DNA of 64,000 nucleotides from contig NZ_RQHV01000002.1 of the NCBI RefSeq assembly GCF_004771005.1, positions 1 to 64,000 of the forward strand. The letters run 5' to 3'. This document shows positions 26,452 through 35,159 of the stretch, piece after piece (the stretch's first letter is position 1; every line of letters begins with the position of its first letter). The notes beneath the pieces are model-generated. The model made no database searches, was not told the origin of the DNA, and saw only the letters and a list, made by a program, of their open reading frames with translations. Source of the stretch: Leptospira ilyithenensis (GTDB taxonomy: Bacteria; Spirochaetota; Leptospiria; Leptospirales; Leptospiraceae). The position numbers and the translations under genes are program-made.

Positions 26452-27978
26452 TTAAGGTGCAACAGCTACCGTCATGTTTGGTAGTAGTTGATAGTAATAA
26501 TTGTAATTTTCGTCGGAATAAACAATCCGCCAGACCTTCAAACCGCTCTGGACGTCGTCGGCGACTCCGAAATAATCAATTGCCATCTCATCCGGATCAT
26601 CCCATGGATCAACCACGTTCGCATCCTCATCCCAAAACAACCCGTATCCAAGAATGGAATCTTCGCTTTCATTGGGGTTGTCTCCCGTAGGAACCAATAC
26701 AAACTCGTCATATTCGGTATAAGTGTTATAGGTAGGATAAGGTGAAGTACCTTGACCGATACCACCGGACCAAGAAGCACCCAAGGTAACATTCACAGCT
26801 CCGTCAAAACTCGCTTCCTGTCCATATCCGTACTTTGCAGCCAGATCATCGTCTAACTCTCCGTAGGAATCATAATCCAAAGTATTCAAATCATTGATTT
26901 CGAGATAAAGAATGTTCCCTTCAGGATCATAAAGTTCGATAATTTTATATTTTGTATTATCCGTTTTGTCCACTCGCTCGGTGATAACGGATCCACCGTC
27001 ATTGTCTGTCTTCCCAGTGATGGTGTTTGTAATTTTTTTACCGTTATTATCTTCTTCCGAAGTATATTTGAGTGAGATGCAATTCCCTACATTTGATTCC
27101 GTATCTGTGGAACATTCTTCCATGATCAGTTTTGCAGTGCTTTTGGTTTTGCTTCCGTTGCCAAGAGAACTCACTTGTGTGGTCTTAAGGACGGTTTTAT
27201 CCTTTTTACCTTCACTCGAAGAATAAGAAATAGATGCGGATACTTCCAGAGTAAGGTTGAAAAACTTTACAGTCTTTTGGATGGAAGAGGATACCAATGA
27301 TTTGTCCGTTTTCCAACGCATGGATTTTTGATAGATCTTGTTTTTCGGACAAGATTGGGCAACTGTAATCGTGTCATTAAAGGAAAAGGATATTTCCTTA
27401 TCAAAATCAGGATCGGTAGAATCGCGATAAACTACAGCAGGCGATGGTACAGATTGGCCGACGGAAGGAAGAATTCCATTTTGTTGAAGACGTGCCACTG
27501 CATTCTTTGCGTTGTCTTCCGACATTCCCAGTCGAGTCATACCCAATACAAACTCGTCTTCCGCTGCTTGTGTTACGGAAATGGAAGCCGTACCTCCGGG
27601 TAAACAAATACCCGGGTTCGCCTTTGCTTTTTCATACACACCTGATAATAGAAACAAATCACGTTTTGATTCCTGTAAAATTTGACCAATGGTCGTTGTT
27701 CCTTCCTGTAAGATAGCAAGTCCAGTTTCATTGTTAGTGATCATGGAAGCTGCATCCACTACACGAACGGATCCGGATGTTGTGCTGGATTTGCGAATGG
27801 AACGCGGAACTGCCACCGCAAGATTGGAAGGTAATTCGGAATTGATTACCGAGGAGAGTTGGTTTCGGATGAGTAATCTAGCAAGCAAGTTTTCAACGCT
27901 ATTGCTAGTATCTTTAGCAGGCTTGCAGGAGAAAAAACTTGCAATGAGTACAATAGAAACACAGTAGTATGCTTTCAT
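26452..27978 (-). CDS. large lipoprotein, unknown function
   Basis: The 508-residue protein has a lipobox ASFFSC (Cys18) after a short signal. The mature part begins with a Ser/Asn-rich region and an all-helical segment of about 100 residues (with EEGTTTIGQ-like and AVARLQQNGILP motifs), followed by a Thr/Ser/Lys-rich beta region and an acidic Asp/Glu- and Tyr-rich C-terminus (DDPDEMAIDYFGVADDVQSG). I recognise no domain. Ten bases separate it from the porin gene, so it is probably the first gene of the leftward operon, and it may be an accessory lipoprotein of that porin. Confidence 0.75.
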   Translation of the reverse strand: MKAYYCVSIVLIASFFSCKPAKDTSNSVENLLARLLIRNQLSSVINSELPSNLAVAVPRSIRKSSTTSGSVRVVDAASMITNNETGLAILQEGTTTIGQILQESKRDLFLLSGVYEKAKANPGICLPGGTASISVTQAAEDEFVLGMTRLGMSEDNAKNAVARLQQNGILPSVGQSVPSPAVVYRDSTDPDFDKEISFSFNDTITVAQSCPKNKIYQKSMRWKTDKSLVSSSIQKTVKFFNLTLEVSASISYSSSEGKKDKTVLKTTQVSSLGNGSKTKSTAKLIMEECSTDTESNVGNCISLKYTSEEDNNGKKITNTITGKTDNDGGSVITERVDKTDNTKYKIIELYDPEGNILYLEINDLNTLDYDSYGELDDDLAAKYGYGQEASFDGAVNVTLGASWSGGIGQGTSPYPTYNTYTEYDEFVLVPTGDNPNESEDSILGYGLFWDEDANVVDPWDDPDEMAIDYFGVADDVQSGLKVWRIVYSDENYNYYYQLLPNMTVAVAP

Positions 27979-28008
27979 TTAAGCAAACATGATTATTTAT
28001 GAAATAAA

Positions 28009-28035
28009 TTGTCAACCGGATTAGCAAAATATAAA
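28009..28035 (+). promoter_or_regulatory. possible sigma-70 promoter before the M48 protease
   Basis: TTGTCA and TATAAA are 15 bases apart, two fewer than ideal, and end about 44 bases before the ATG. They lie in the AT-rich divergent spacer. Just upstream, ATTTAT-GAA-ATAAAT (27995-28009) is a short palindrome overlapping the first hexamer by one base. Weak evidence only. Confidence 0.3.
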
Positions 28036-28078
28036 AAAGAGTTTTCAAACAAAGTGAAATCGCTTTGGATATGCGTTA

Positions 28079-29278
28079 ATGAAACGGACTTATTTGATTC
28101 TATTTTTGCTGGTTTGTTCTTTCTTTAGCAGTTTTGCCAAAGGAATCCTCTATGTGCAAAGTCCTAAAGCAAAATTGCTGGCTTCTCCCCAACTAACAGC
28201 CGATGGGTTACCACTTTCTATGGGAGAAAGCCTAACACAAACGAGCGAACAAGGCTTGTTCGTACAAGTACGCAATAATGATAAAATCGGTTGGGTCTCA
28301 AAACTATTCGTATCCCCTCTGCCTCCCAGTGAAAAAATAAAACTGGGAACTGCTTCCAATTCTTCCGAAGCAGTTCTTGCAAGGCAAAGAGCTTCCGATT
28401 TTACAAAGACTGCAGCAGCAAGAGGACTTTCCGAAACTGAAAAACTCAGAGTAAGAGGGGGAGCGGAACTTTATGACTTTGAATCTTTGCGTTGGTTGGA
28501 ATCTCTTCGTATTGAAAATATTACTGTTACAAAACGAACGGAAAACTCTCTCCCTACTTCTTTCTCCCGATCTGTATCCACTGATACCGAACAAGAAGTA
28601 AAAGTAGGAAGAGCGCTAGCAGCAAGACTGATTCAAAAATACGGTTTAGTCAAAGAAGAAGAACTTACAAAATACCTCAACAGAGTGGGAACAAAGATTG
28701 CAAATAACTCTTCCAGAGGTGACTTGAATTTCCGATTTGGAATTTTAGATTCCGATGAAATCAACGCATTTGCCTGTCCCGGCGGATTTATTTTTCTTAC
28801 CAAAGCCGGCCTCCGTCAAATTTCATCCGAATCCGAACTTGCAGGAGTTTTATCTCACGAGATAGGACATGTAGTTTTATTTCATAACGGTAGCTTTGAA
28901 AAAATGAACGTTTTTTTAGAAATCATCACGGGCATGTTAGGACCTTCGGGAGGCGAAGTCATCAGTGCCGCCACCTCAGCTACATTAGGTGAACTGGAAA
29001 AACAATTTTTCGAAACTGGAAGAGATATTTCCTTTGAATGGGAAGCAGATGAAGCAGGAGCGATACTGGCAGCACAATCCGGGTATCCGGCCGGCGGGTT
29101 GGGAAATTATCTCAGCAGACTTTCCAAAGCCCCGAACGCAAAACAACTAACGCATACCCACCCCGATACTACAACGAGAGTCACCAAGCTTGCCAAAATA
29201 GAATCTACTACGGTATCCAATAAAGATGCATCCGCCGAAAAAGAGGAATGGAGCCAATATATAAAACTTATTCCATGA
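28079..29278 (+). CDS. M48-family metalloprotease with SH3-like domain
   Basis: The 399-residue protein has a signal peptide (about 1-20), a bacterial SH3-like region (about 22-80, GILYVQSPKAKLLASP through IGWVSKLFVSP), a linker and the M48 peptidase domain from about residue 190. The zinc motif is LSHEIGHVV with His260, Glu261 and His264, and the downstream WEADEAGA supplies the third ligand. It should act as a zinc endopeptidase or chaperone-like quality-control enzyme in the periplasm (BepA/YfgC or LoiP type). Its TGA overlaps the ATG of the cyclase gene (ATGA), so the two are likely made together. Confidence 0.93.
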   Translation: MKRTYLILFLLVCSFFSSFAKGILYVQSPKAKLLASPQLTADGLPLSMGESLTQTSEQGLFVQVRNNDKIGWVSKLFVSPLPPSEKIKLGTASNSSEAVLARQRASDFTKTAAARGLSETEKLRVRGGAELYDFESLRWLESLRIENITVTKRTENSLPTSFSRSVSTDTEQEVKVGRALAARLIQKYGLVKEEELTKYLNRVGTKIANNSSRGDLNFRFGILDSDEINAFACPGGFIFLTKAGLRQISSESELAGVLSHEIGHVVLFHNGSFEKMNVFLEIITGMLGPSGGEVISAATSATLGELEKQFFETGRDISFEWEADEAGAILAAQSGYPAGGLGNYLSRLSKAPNAKQLTHTHPDTTTRVTKLAKIESTTVSNKDASAEKEEWSQYIKLIP

Positions 29279-31437
29279 AAAACCAAAAATTTTTTCTACC
29301 CTTTCTTCTAAGTGTGATTGTGCCTGTATTTGTGTTGCTGATTTTCGCATTTTTGGGAATCAGCGAAGTCTGGAACAGAAAGATCTCCGATAGTTTTTTT
29401 CTTTTACTTCCTTCACATAATTCCTTTTCCAAAGATGTTGTGATCGTTGACATTGACGAACAAAGTCTGGCCCAATATGCAGACAATCCAGATTTAGGCC
29501 GCTGGCCTTGGAAAAGGACCGTCTATCCCATTTTATTTTCCTATATCCAAATGGGTGCCCCCAAATTGATATTAGTCGATATACTATTTACGGGAAGCTC
29601 TGAAGATGATTCGAGTATTGCGGAAGCGAACAGATCTTTCTCCAATATATCCCATGCTGTCAATTTTAGAACGGACATTAATACACAGTTAGACGAGAAA
29701 AAAGGGAAAAACAAAAAATTTGAGATCCCGCTCCCCGGAGATTCTCCTTTTCCCACGTTCAATACTGTTTCCTTTCCCAACGGGGAAATAGGAGAAACCA
29801 CTCCTCTCATCCATGCAGTCAATATCATTCCAGACAATGACGGAACTCTCAGGAGATTTGCCCCTTTCTTAAAATGGGAAGATTCCCACTATCCTACTAT
29901 CGCCTATCAAGGATTTGCTGGCGGAGAAGAAATCAAAACTTCTTTGGAAAAAAGCTCATTGATTCTTTCCAAAAAAAACAAAACTTTCAGTTTCCCTTTG
30001 GGCAAATCAGGGTTGATTCGATCTTATTTTTATTCGGAAAAACAGATCAGGGAAATTCCAAGATACTCTGCGGGAGGAGTTTTACAATCTCAAACAATGA
30101 TTCAGACGGGCAAGGCGGAATCGGAAGCCGATCTGATTGTTCCTCCCAGTTTTTTTACGGATAAAATAGTACTGATCGGGACTTCTGCGGCGGCAACGCA
30201 TGATGATGTGGTAACTCCTTTCGGATTGTTTCCAGGTGTGATCGCGCAAGCGGTGTTCGCTTCCAATATGATAGAAAATCACGTTCTGTATGAAATTCCG
30301 GAAATCTGGGGAGGACTTTTTGCAGTAATACTTCTGACGATAGGCACTTATGTTTTATTTTTTGCAACTCATCATTGGCTGCGGATTGTCTTTCCCATTT
30401 TTGCAACTGCAGTTTTCCTGATTTCGTTTTATGTTTGTTATAGATTCAACACGATCCTTCCTCCTTCTCATTTTGTTACCTCCTTTCCCGTATCCTATTT
30501 GTTAGGTTACGCATATTTGACTTATATAGAAGGAAAAGACAAAAGGAAATACAATAACATCTTACGAAACTTAGTCGATCCGAGTGTCGTGTCCCATGCT
30601 TTGGAAGATCTTGAATCTCTCAAAAAAGGAGGCGAATGGGAAATCACCGCTTTCTTTTCAGATGTTGCAGGATTTTCCTCCATCAGCGAAGAGCTTTCTC
30701 CAAGTGAGCTTGCCCGTTTGCTCAACGAATATCTTTCCGCAATGACCGAGATTTTAAAATCAAATTCCGGAACTTTGGACAAATACATCGGGGACGCTAT
30801 CGTCGGAATTTTCGGGGCGCCTCTGAAGAATGCACACCATCCGGAACTTGCCTGCAAAGCATCCCTTACCATGATCCAAAAATTAGCGGAGTTGAAAACA
30901 TCCTGGACGGCAAAAAACGATTATACCGAATCAGCCAGAAAGATGAAAATCCGAATCGGCTTGAATTGCGGACCAGCTAAGGTCGGTTTTATGGGAACGG
31001 AAAGTCTGGCTTCCTATACAATGATGGGAGATACTGTAAACCTTGCTTCCCGATTGGAAGCGGCGGCGAAAGATTACGGAGCGGATATCTTGGTTTCGGA
31101 AACCATCGAGGCCGTATGCAAAGAACATTTTCAATTTCGGTTTTTGGATCGAATCCGAGTCAAAGGAAAAGATCAACCCGTTAAAATTTATTCTCTTCTT
31201 AGTACGAAAGAAAAACAATCCGATAACGAAACGACGGGTGAGATCGCATACCGAAATGCTTTTGATTTATACAGCAAACAAAAATGGAAAGAAGCGATTC
31301 AGGAATTTGAAAAAGCAGAGGGATTTTTCGGGAAAAAAGATGTTGCCTGCCAATTGCTTATCAAAAGATGTGAAGTCCTTTTTCAAGAGCCCCCCGGCGA
31401 AAATTGGGATGGGGTTTTTTCCAGAACTACTAAATAA
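29275..31437 (+). CDS. CHASE2-domain adenylate/guanylate cyclase
   Basis: The 720-residue protein has an N-terminal helix, an extracytoplasmic CHASE2 sensor domain (about 40-330, with VVIVDIDEQSLAQY and LGRWPWKR), three membrane helices (about 345-430) and a class III nucleotide cyclase domain (about 470-640). The cyclase has both metal aspartates, in FFSDVAGFSS and YIGDAIVGIF, and the YTMMGDTVNLASRLE strand. A TPR-like helical tail ends the chain. It should make cAMP or cGMP in response to an envelope signal. The start overlaps the stop of the M48 gene by ATGA. Confidence 0.94.
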   Translation: MKNQKFFLPFLLSVIVPVFVLLIFAFLGISEVWNRKISDSFFLLLPSHNSFSKDVVIVDIDEQSLAQYADNPDLGRWPWKRTVYPILFSYIQMGAPKLILVDILFTGSSEDDSSIAEANRSFSNISHAVNFRTDINTQLDEKKGKNKKFEIPLPGDSPFPTFNTVSFPNGEIGETTPLIHAVNIIPDNDGTLRRFAPFLKWEDSHYPTIAYQGFAGGEEIKTSLEKSSLILSKKNKTFSFPLGKSGLIRSYFYSEKQIREIPRYSAGGVLQSQTMIQTGKAESEADLIVPPSFFTDKIVLIGTSAAATHDDVVTPFGLFPGVIAQAVFASNMIENHVLYEIPEIWGGLFAVILLTIGTYVLFFATHHWLRIVFPIFATAVFLISFYVCYRFNTILPPSHFVTSFPVSYLLGYAYLTYIEGKDKRKYNNILRNLVDPSVVSHALEDLESLKKGGEWEITAFFSDVAGFSSISEELSPSELARLLNEYLSAMTEILKSNSGTLDKYIGDAIVGIFGAPLKNAHHPELACKASLTMIQKLAELKTSWTAKNDYTESARKMKIRIGLNCGPAKVGFMGTESLASYTMMGDTVNLASRLEAAAKDYGADILVSETIEAVCKEHFQFRFLDRIRVKGKDQPVKIYSLLSTKEKQSDNETTGEIAYRNAFDLYSKQKWKEAIQEFEKAEGFFGKKDVACQLLIKRCEVLFQEPPGENWDGVFSRTTK

Positions 31438-31486
31438 TATTCGATTTTCATAGACAAGAATCTCCCCCAAAGATAATTCTCATAGT

Positions 31487-32320
31487 ATGTTTCAATTTCT
31501 GGACGCACTAGAAAAAATTTGGGCAAAAATTCTCTACTTCCTACCCGGCCATTCCCAACCGGAAGATTGCCAAGGAAAAGACATACTTATTATACCCGGT
31601 CATATGGCCGGAAAAGATTTCTACAGAAGACTCAAAGCAGATTTGGACAATCTAGGATTTCATGTGGCAATCCTTTCCACTTTGCGTAATCCCGTTTCCG
31701 TTGAAGATGCTGTTCTACATCTTTCCAAACAAATTTTAACGGCACCTAACGAAGCAACGGTGATAGCCCATAATACAGGTGGTTTGTTATGTTTGGTGCT
31801 ACCTGATGAGTCCAGAAGAAAAGTCAAAAGGCTGATCACTTTAGGTACACCCTTCCATGGATCCCATTTTTTTAGCGATTCCCGTTTTTCCTATTGGGGA
31901 TTCGAATCGGACTGGGTGAAAAAAAATTATAAAAACGCACTCTTTTTTCCTTTATTCCAGCCTCTGTCTGCCATCGAAGATTTCAGTTTCTCTCCGCAAG
32001 AAAGTACTGAGTTCGGTCAAGGCAGGGACTTGTGGTTTGATATACCAGGTAACTATAATTTGGTGAGACGTCACGAAAATTTACGAACCATTCGGGAGTT
32101 TTTAGGAACGCCTAAAGATCCTCAAACACAGGCCGCAGCCAAAGCAAGCCCCGTTCATGCTTTACCGAAAAAGATTGAAGTGGATTTTTCCAAATTTGAT
32201 CCGGCAAACCGTAAAAAGGTGAAAGTCGCAGCAAAGAAAAAAATCAGCCCTAAGCCGAAAGCAAAACCGACTGCTAAAAAACCAGGCGTAAAAAAAGCGG
32301 CAAAGAAAAAGAAAAGATAG
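31487..32320 (+). CDS. alpha/beta-hydrolase-fold protein without catalytic serine, Lys-rich tail
   Basis: Residues about 20-220 follow the alpha/beta-hydrolase pattern of triglyceride-lipase-like proteins: DILIIPGHMAGKDFYRRL, then VIAHNTGGLLCLVLP at the nucleophile elbow and LITLGTPFHGSHFF next. The normal elbow is GHSxGG. Here it is AHNTGG, so the serine nucleophile is replaced by Asn96 and classical hydrolysis is not expected. The last 50 residues (about 228-277) are nearly all Lys, Ala and Pro, an H1-like tail as in the ferritin-like protein near 2.3 kb. A binding role is inferred. A strong intrinsic terminator follows. Confidence 0.82.
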   Translation: MFQFLDALEKIWAKILYFLPGHSQPEDCQGKDILIIPGHMAGKDFYRRLKADLDNLGFHVAILSTLRNPVSVEDAVLHLSKQILTAPNEATVIAHNTGGLLCLVLPDESRRKVKRLITLGTPFHGSHFFSDSRFSYWGFESDWVKKNYKNALFFPLFQPLSAIEDFSFSPQESTEFGQGRDLWFDIPGNYNLVRRHENLRTIREFLGTPKDPQTQAAAKASPVHALPKKIEVDFSKFDPANRKKVKVAAKKKISPKPKAKPTAKKPGVKKAAKKKKR

Positions 32321-32334
32321 GATTTAGATCGGAT

Positions 32335-32373
32335 CATGTCATTCCATTCGGAATGACATGAAGTTTTGTTTTT
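32335..32373 (+). terminator. intrinsic terminator after the alpha/beta-hydrolase gene
   Basis: CATGTCATTCC and GGAATGACATG form a perfect 11-bp stem with the loop ATTC, followed on the plus strand by AAGTTTTGTTTTT. The minus strand lacks a T-run after the stem, so the terminator acts for the rightward gene. It lies between two convergent genes. Confidence 0.9.
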
Positions 32374-32380
32374 AATCGGT

Positions 32381-32833
32381 TTAAACTTTTGCCATTTCTT
32401 TGGCACAAGTCACACAGCTTTCATAACAATCTTTACAGACAACATGATGTTCCGCATGTTTTTTGCAGTCTTTCGCGCAAGCTTCGCAAATTTCCACGCA
32501 TAGAGATGCCATCTTTTTCGTGAATGGAGAGTTGTTGCTCGCAAGAGAGATAAATGCTTCACAAGCCGCGATTGTTTCTCTCGTTGACTTTGCACAATCA
32601 CCCAACATCTTATCACCTTTAGCAAGTTCGGTGATGCAATGTCCCAAGCAGACTTCAGCGGCAAGTTTGCAATGGATTGCAGACATCAAAACTTTTGCAT
32701 ACTTGGATTTTCCCGTTGTTGCGGTCGCGGGCATAGTCATATCATGTTTATGATCTTCTGCGAAAAGACTATTGACTAAGCCTGCTGTTGCGAGCATTGC
32801 CGCTGAATTGGTTACAAATTGTTTTCGGTTCAT
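32381..32833 (-). CDS. four-helix-bundle copper-storage protein (Csp type)
   Basis: The 150-residue protein has an N-terminal export signal with MNRKQFVTNSAAMLATAGLV; the Arg-Lys pair is a weak twin-arginine-like element. Then come four helices with 13 cysteines, arranged as CxxxC and CxxC pairs (HCKLAAEVCLGHC, VEICEACAKDC, CKDCYESCVTC). Methylosinus Csp1 has the same number of core cysteines and stores Cu(I) inside the bundle. It probably buffers copper in the periplasm. The upstream Cys-rich lipoprotein gene and a long palindrome lie close by and suggest common metal control. Confidence 0.92.
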   Translation of the reverse strand: MNRKQFVTNSAAMLATAGLVNSLFAEDHKHDMTMPATATTGKSKYAKVLMSAIHCKLAAEVCLGHCITELAKGDKMLGDCAKSTRETIAACEAFISLASNNSPFTKKMASLCVEICEACAKDCKKHAEHHVVCKDCYESCVTCAKEMAKV

Positions 32834-32872
32834 ATATAATTCCTTTATTAAATTCTAAAACAAAAAATAGGT

Positions 32873-32900
32873 AAAAGAAAATAGAAATCTATTTTCTTTT
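32873..32900. promoter_or_regulatory. 28-base perfect palindrome upstream of the copper protein gene
   Basis: Thirteen-base arms (AAAAGAAAATAGA and its complement) are separated by AA. It lies 40 bases before the leftward Csp start and 8 bases after the upstream lipoprotein gene. It could be an operator of a metal regulator, or a terminator/attenuator, since both arms end in T-runs. It is AT-rich, and a protein site cannot be assigned. Confidence 0.5.
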
Positions 32901-32907
32901 TAGAATT

Positions 32908-33330
32908 TTAAATTATGAGTCGAACCGAATCCAAAAAATGATCCGTAGAAGAAAAATAGCGAATGGAGTGTTTGGAAAAAAAGTCGTGGGAAAAGGGAAA
33001 TAGAGGATTTAGGGATTCATCCGCTTGATAGAAGGAAAAAAAGATTTTGATCCGTTGGATCGGAAGCTTTTCCAAAGAAAAGGAAGGCTCGGAATTGCGC
33101 AATTCCTGAAACGCAAGCGGACAATCACAGTCTTCTTTCGAAGCTTTTTTCTCATGGCCAGGAGCAGTTTGATGGCATTTCGGCAGATGGGAAGTCGTCG
33201 ACTCAACTTTGGTTTTATAAAACGAAAAATCGCCGGGGCATAGATCAAGCACTGCGGTTTTACATCCTAAAAACAAAAGGAATGCAAAACATAGAACTAA
33301 TGCCAATGACTTGGAACGATGTTTCCTCAT
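32908..33330 (-). CDS. Cys/His-containing lipoprotein near the copper protein
   Basis: The 140-residue protein has a lipoprotein signal (HRSKSLALVLCFAFLLFLGC) and a mature part with a possible metal region: HLPKCHQTAPGHEKK followed by KEDCDCPLAF, so three cysteines and three histidines fall close together. The C-terminal part, FSHDFFSKHSIRYFSS, has more histidines. No family is recognised. The next gene on the strand is the Csp copper-storage protein (74-base gap), so copper handling is a reasonable inference. The ATG at MRKHRSKS is preferred over one seven codons upstream because it begins the signal peptide. Confidence 0.7.
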   Translation of the reverse strand: MRKHRSKSLALVLCFAFLLFLGCKTAVLDLCPGDFSFYKTKVESTTSHLPKCHQTAPGHEKKASKEDCDCPLAFQELRNSEPSFSLEKLPIQRIKIFFSFYQADESLNPLFPFSHDFFSKHSIRYFSSTDHFLDSVRLII

Positions 33331-33364
33331 TCGAATATTAGACCGATACAATCAGTATCTAATC

Positions 33365-34588
33365 TTAAAATAAACCCTTTAACCCTTTCCAAGCAACAAT
33401 AAAAGTTCCGACTGTGGATCCGATTTGAGGCAGAAAGAATACAAGAAAAATCCGGATCACGCGGTTTCTCCAGAATCCGGAAAAAGATTCGGAATCGGTT
33501 GTGATTTTTTCAAAATCTTCCACAAGAGGTTTCCTTAAATAAGACTCCGCCAATGCTGCGACCCAACCTGCTTTGAAAATAGGCAGGAAAGTGCCAATGG
33601 GTGCTGTGATGAACGCGAGGAAAATGGAAATAGGATGAGCGAGTGCAATGATTGCACCTAGGGCCGCGAGTCCGCCTTTTACAATTATAAGTTTGGAAAC
33701 CAAATCTACACCGGCACCGGTTCCTTGAGACCAAGTAGTATAGGCGATCAGTACTCCGAAGAACAGTGGATATGCGATAAGACTCGCAACATCCTGCCAT
33801 TTTCTTTTAGGAATTTCTTCCAAGGGAACCAGATCGTTTGTTTTATGAATATGATTTAAGATTCCTTGCAAATGCCCTGCCCCGACGACAGCTACAACTT
33901 TTTTTACACCCGGTTCAACCGCGGCTCTTCTGATCTTTTCAGCAAGATACATGTCTCTTTCATCGATAATTACGTGTTTGACCGATTCATATCGTTTGGG
34001 GATCTGGGAAAAAAGATCTTTTAAAATATCATCCCCTTTCATCTCTTCTATTTTTTCAGTTGTTACTTCCTCACGAACGAAAAGAGAAGTGATGAGAGCA
34101 CTGAGCAAATACATCTTGGAAAAAAAGGAAACGTTGCCCCACGACCGTTTCAGAGTAGTCTGAATGTCTCTGTCCACAGGAATAATACTAACATTTGTTT
34201 TCCGACCAAGCTCGATTGCCTTTCGCAATTCGTCACCCGGTTTCACGTCTCCACCCATCTTCTTTTGAAAAGAAGACAGAATCAAACTGGACATGAGAAG
34301 CCACATCTTTCTTTCTTTGAATACTTTAAAGATATCCAATTTTTTCAAATAATCGGGATCTTCTACCGATTTCATTCTAGATTCGCATAACTCAACGCAG
34401 ATGGAATCCGGCTTTACTTTTCCGATTAGATTTTCAACCGTTTTGACACTGACTTCGGAAACATGAGCAGTTCCCAGAATATGGACTTCGGTTTTCCCAA
34501 AATATTCCAATTTGTAGGGTTCGGATGTTTTAAAACTCGGTTTTCTTGTTGTTTTTGGCTTTGTAATTGATTTTTTGATTGAAGGCAT
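33365..34588 (-). CDS. TraB/PrgY-family membrane protein
   Basis: The 407-residue protein has the TraB signature: VHILGTAHVSEVSVKTVENLIGKVKPDSICVELCESR near the N-terminus, then DRDIQTTLKRSW and VAVVGAGHLQGI, with conserved Glu, Cys, Arg and His of a possible metal-dependent active site of the Tiki/TraB class. The C-terminal 170 residues carry three to four membrane helices. Characterised members act in pheromone shutdown in Enterococcus or as predicted proteases; the function here is unknown. A basic, Lys/Thr-rich N-terminus of 25 residues precedes the domain. It is divergent from cheD. Confidence 0.9.
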   Translation of the reverse strand: MPSIKKSITKPKTTRKPSFKTSEPYKLEYFGKTEVHILGTAHVSEVSVKTVENLIGKVKPDSICVELCESRMKSVEDPDYLKKLDIFKVFKERKMWLLMSSLILSSFQKKMGGDVKPGDELRKAIELGRKTNVSIIPVDRDIQTTLKRSWGNVSFFSKMYLLSALITSLFVREEVTTEKIEEMKGDDILKDLFSQIPKRYESVKHVIIDERDMYLAEKIRRAAVEPGVKKVVAVVGAGHLQGILNHIHKTNDLVPLEEIPKRKWQDVASLIAYPLFFGVLIAYTTWSQGTGAGVDLVSKLIIVKGGLAALGAIIALAHPISIFLAFITAPIGTFLPIFKAGWVAALAESYLRKPLVEDFEKITTDSESFSGFWRNRVIRIFLVFFLPQIGSTVGTFIVAWKGLKGLF

Positions 34589-34648
34589 TGTATAGGATTT
34601 CTATCCTTTAAACCTAAGTAATGGTTCCATTCTCCAAAAACAAGAAGA

Positions 34649-35152
34649 ATGTTGGTAAAATCTAAAATCATAAATGTAGGGATCGCCGATATCAAAGTCG
34701 GAAAAGGTACGGACATCCTTCGTACGACTTTAGGATCCTGTATTGGAATCGTTCTCTACGATCCCGAGCAAAAAATCGGGGCCATTTCACACATCATGCT
34801 CGCCAAAGACCCTACTGGCAAAGATTCCCAAAAATCTCCACATAAATACGGGGAAACAGCTCTACCGGAACTTATCAAGATGATGCAAGAAGCCGGTTCT
34901 TCCATAGGCCAGTTCAATTGCAGAATGTTTGGCGGAGCTTCCATGTTCAAAGGAATCAACTCCAATTTTTTACAGAACATAGGTGAGCAAAATATCGCAA
35001 TTGTCAAAAAATTTATGGAAGAAAAGAAAATCCCAATTATAGTGGAAGACATTGCCGGAAACGAAGGTAGAACCATCAGTTTGTATACGGAAGATGGTAG
35101 AATTTTGCTGAAAAAAGCAGGTATGGAAAAATACCTGTATAAGGTGCGATAA
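34649..35152 (+). CDS. cheD: chemoreceptor glutamine deamidase CheD
   Basis: The 167-residue protein has the CheD core: [15 protein letters not shown] with catalytic Cys31, [11 protein letters not shown] with His48, and [12 protein letters not shown] with the conserved Thr/Ser-type end. CheD converts specific receptor glutamines to glutamate and interacts with CheC-type phosphatases in chemotaxis. No other chemotaxis gene is next to it: an HDOD gene starts 7 bases downstream and a shikimate-kinase gene 2 bases after that. A receptor-modification role is inferred from the family, not from the neighbours. Confidence 0.95.
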   Translation: MLVKSKIINVGIADIKVGKGTDILRTTLGSCIGIVLYDPEQKIGAISHIMLAKDPTGKDSQKSPHKYGETALPELIKMMQEAGSSIGQFNCRMFGGASMFKGINSNFLQNIGEQNIAIVKKFMEEKKIPIIVEDIAGNEGRTISLYTEDGRILLKKAGMEKYLYKVR

Positions 35153-35159
35153 TCAGACC

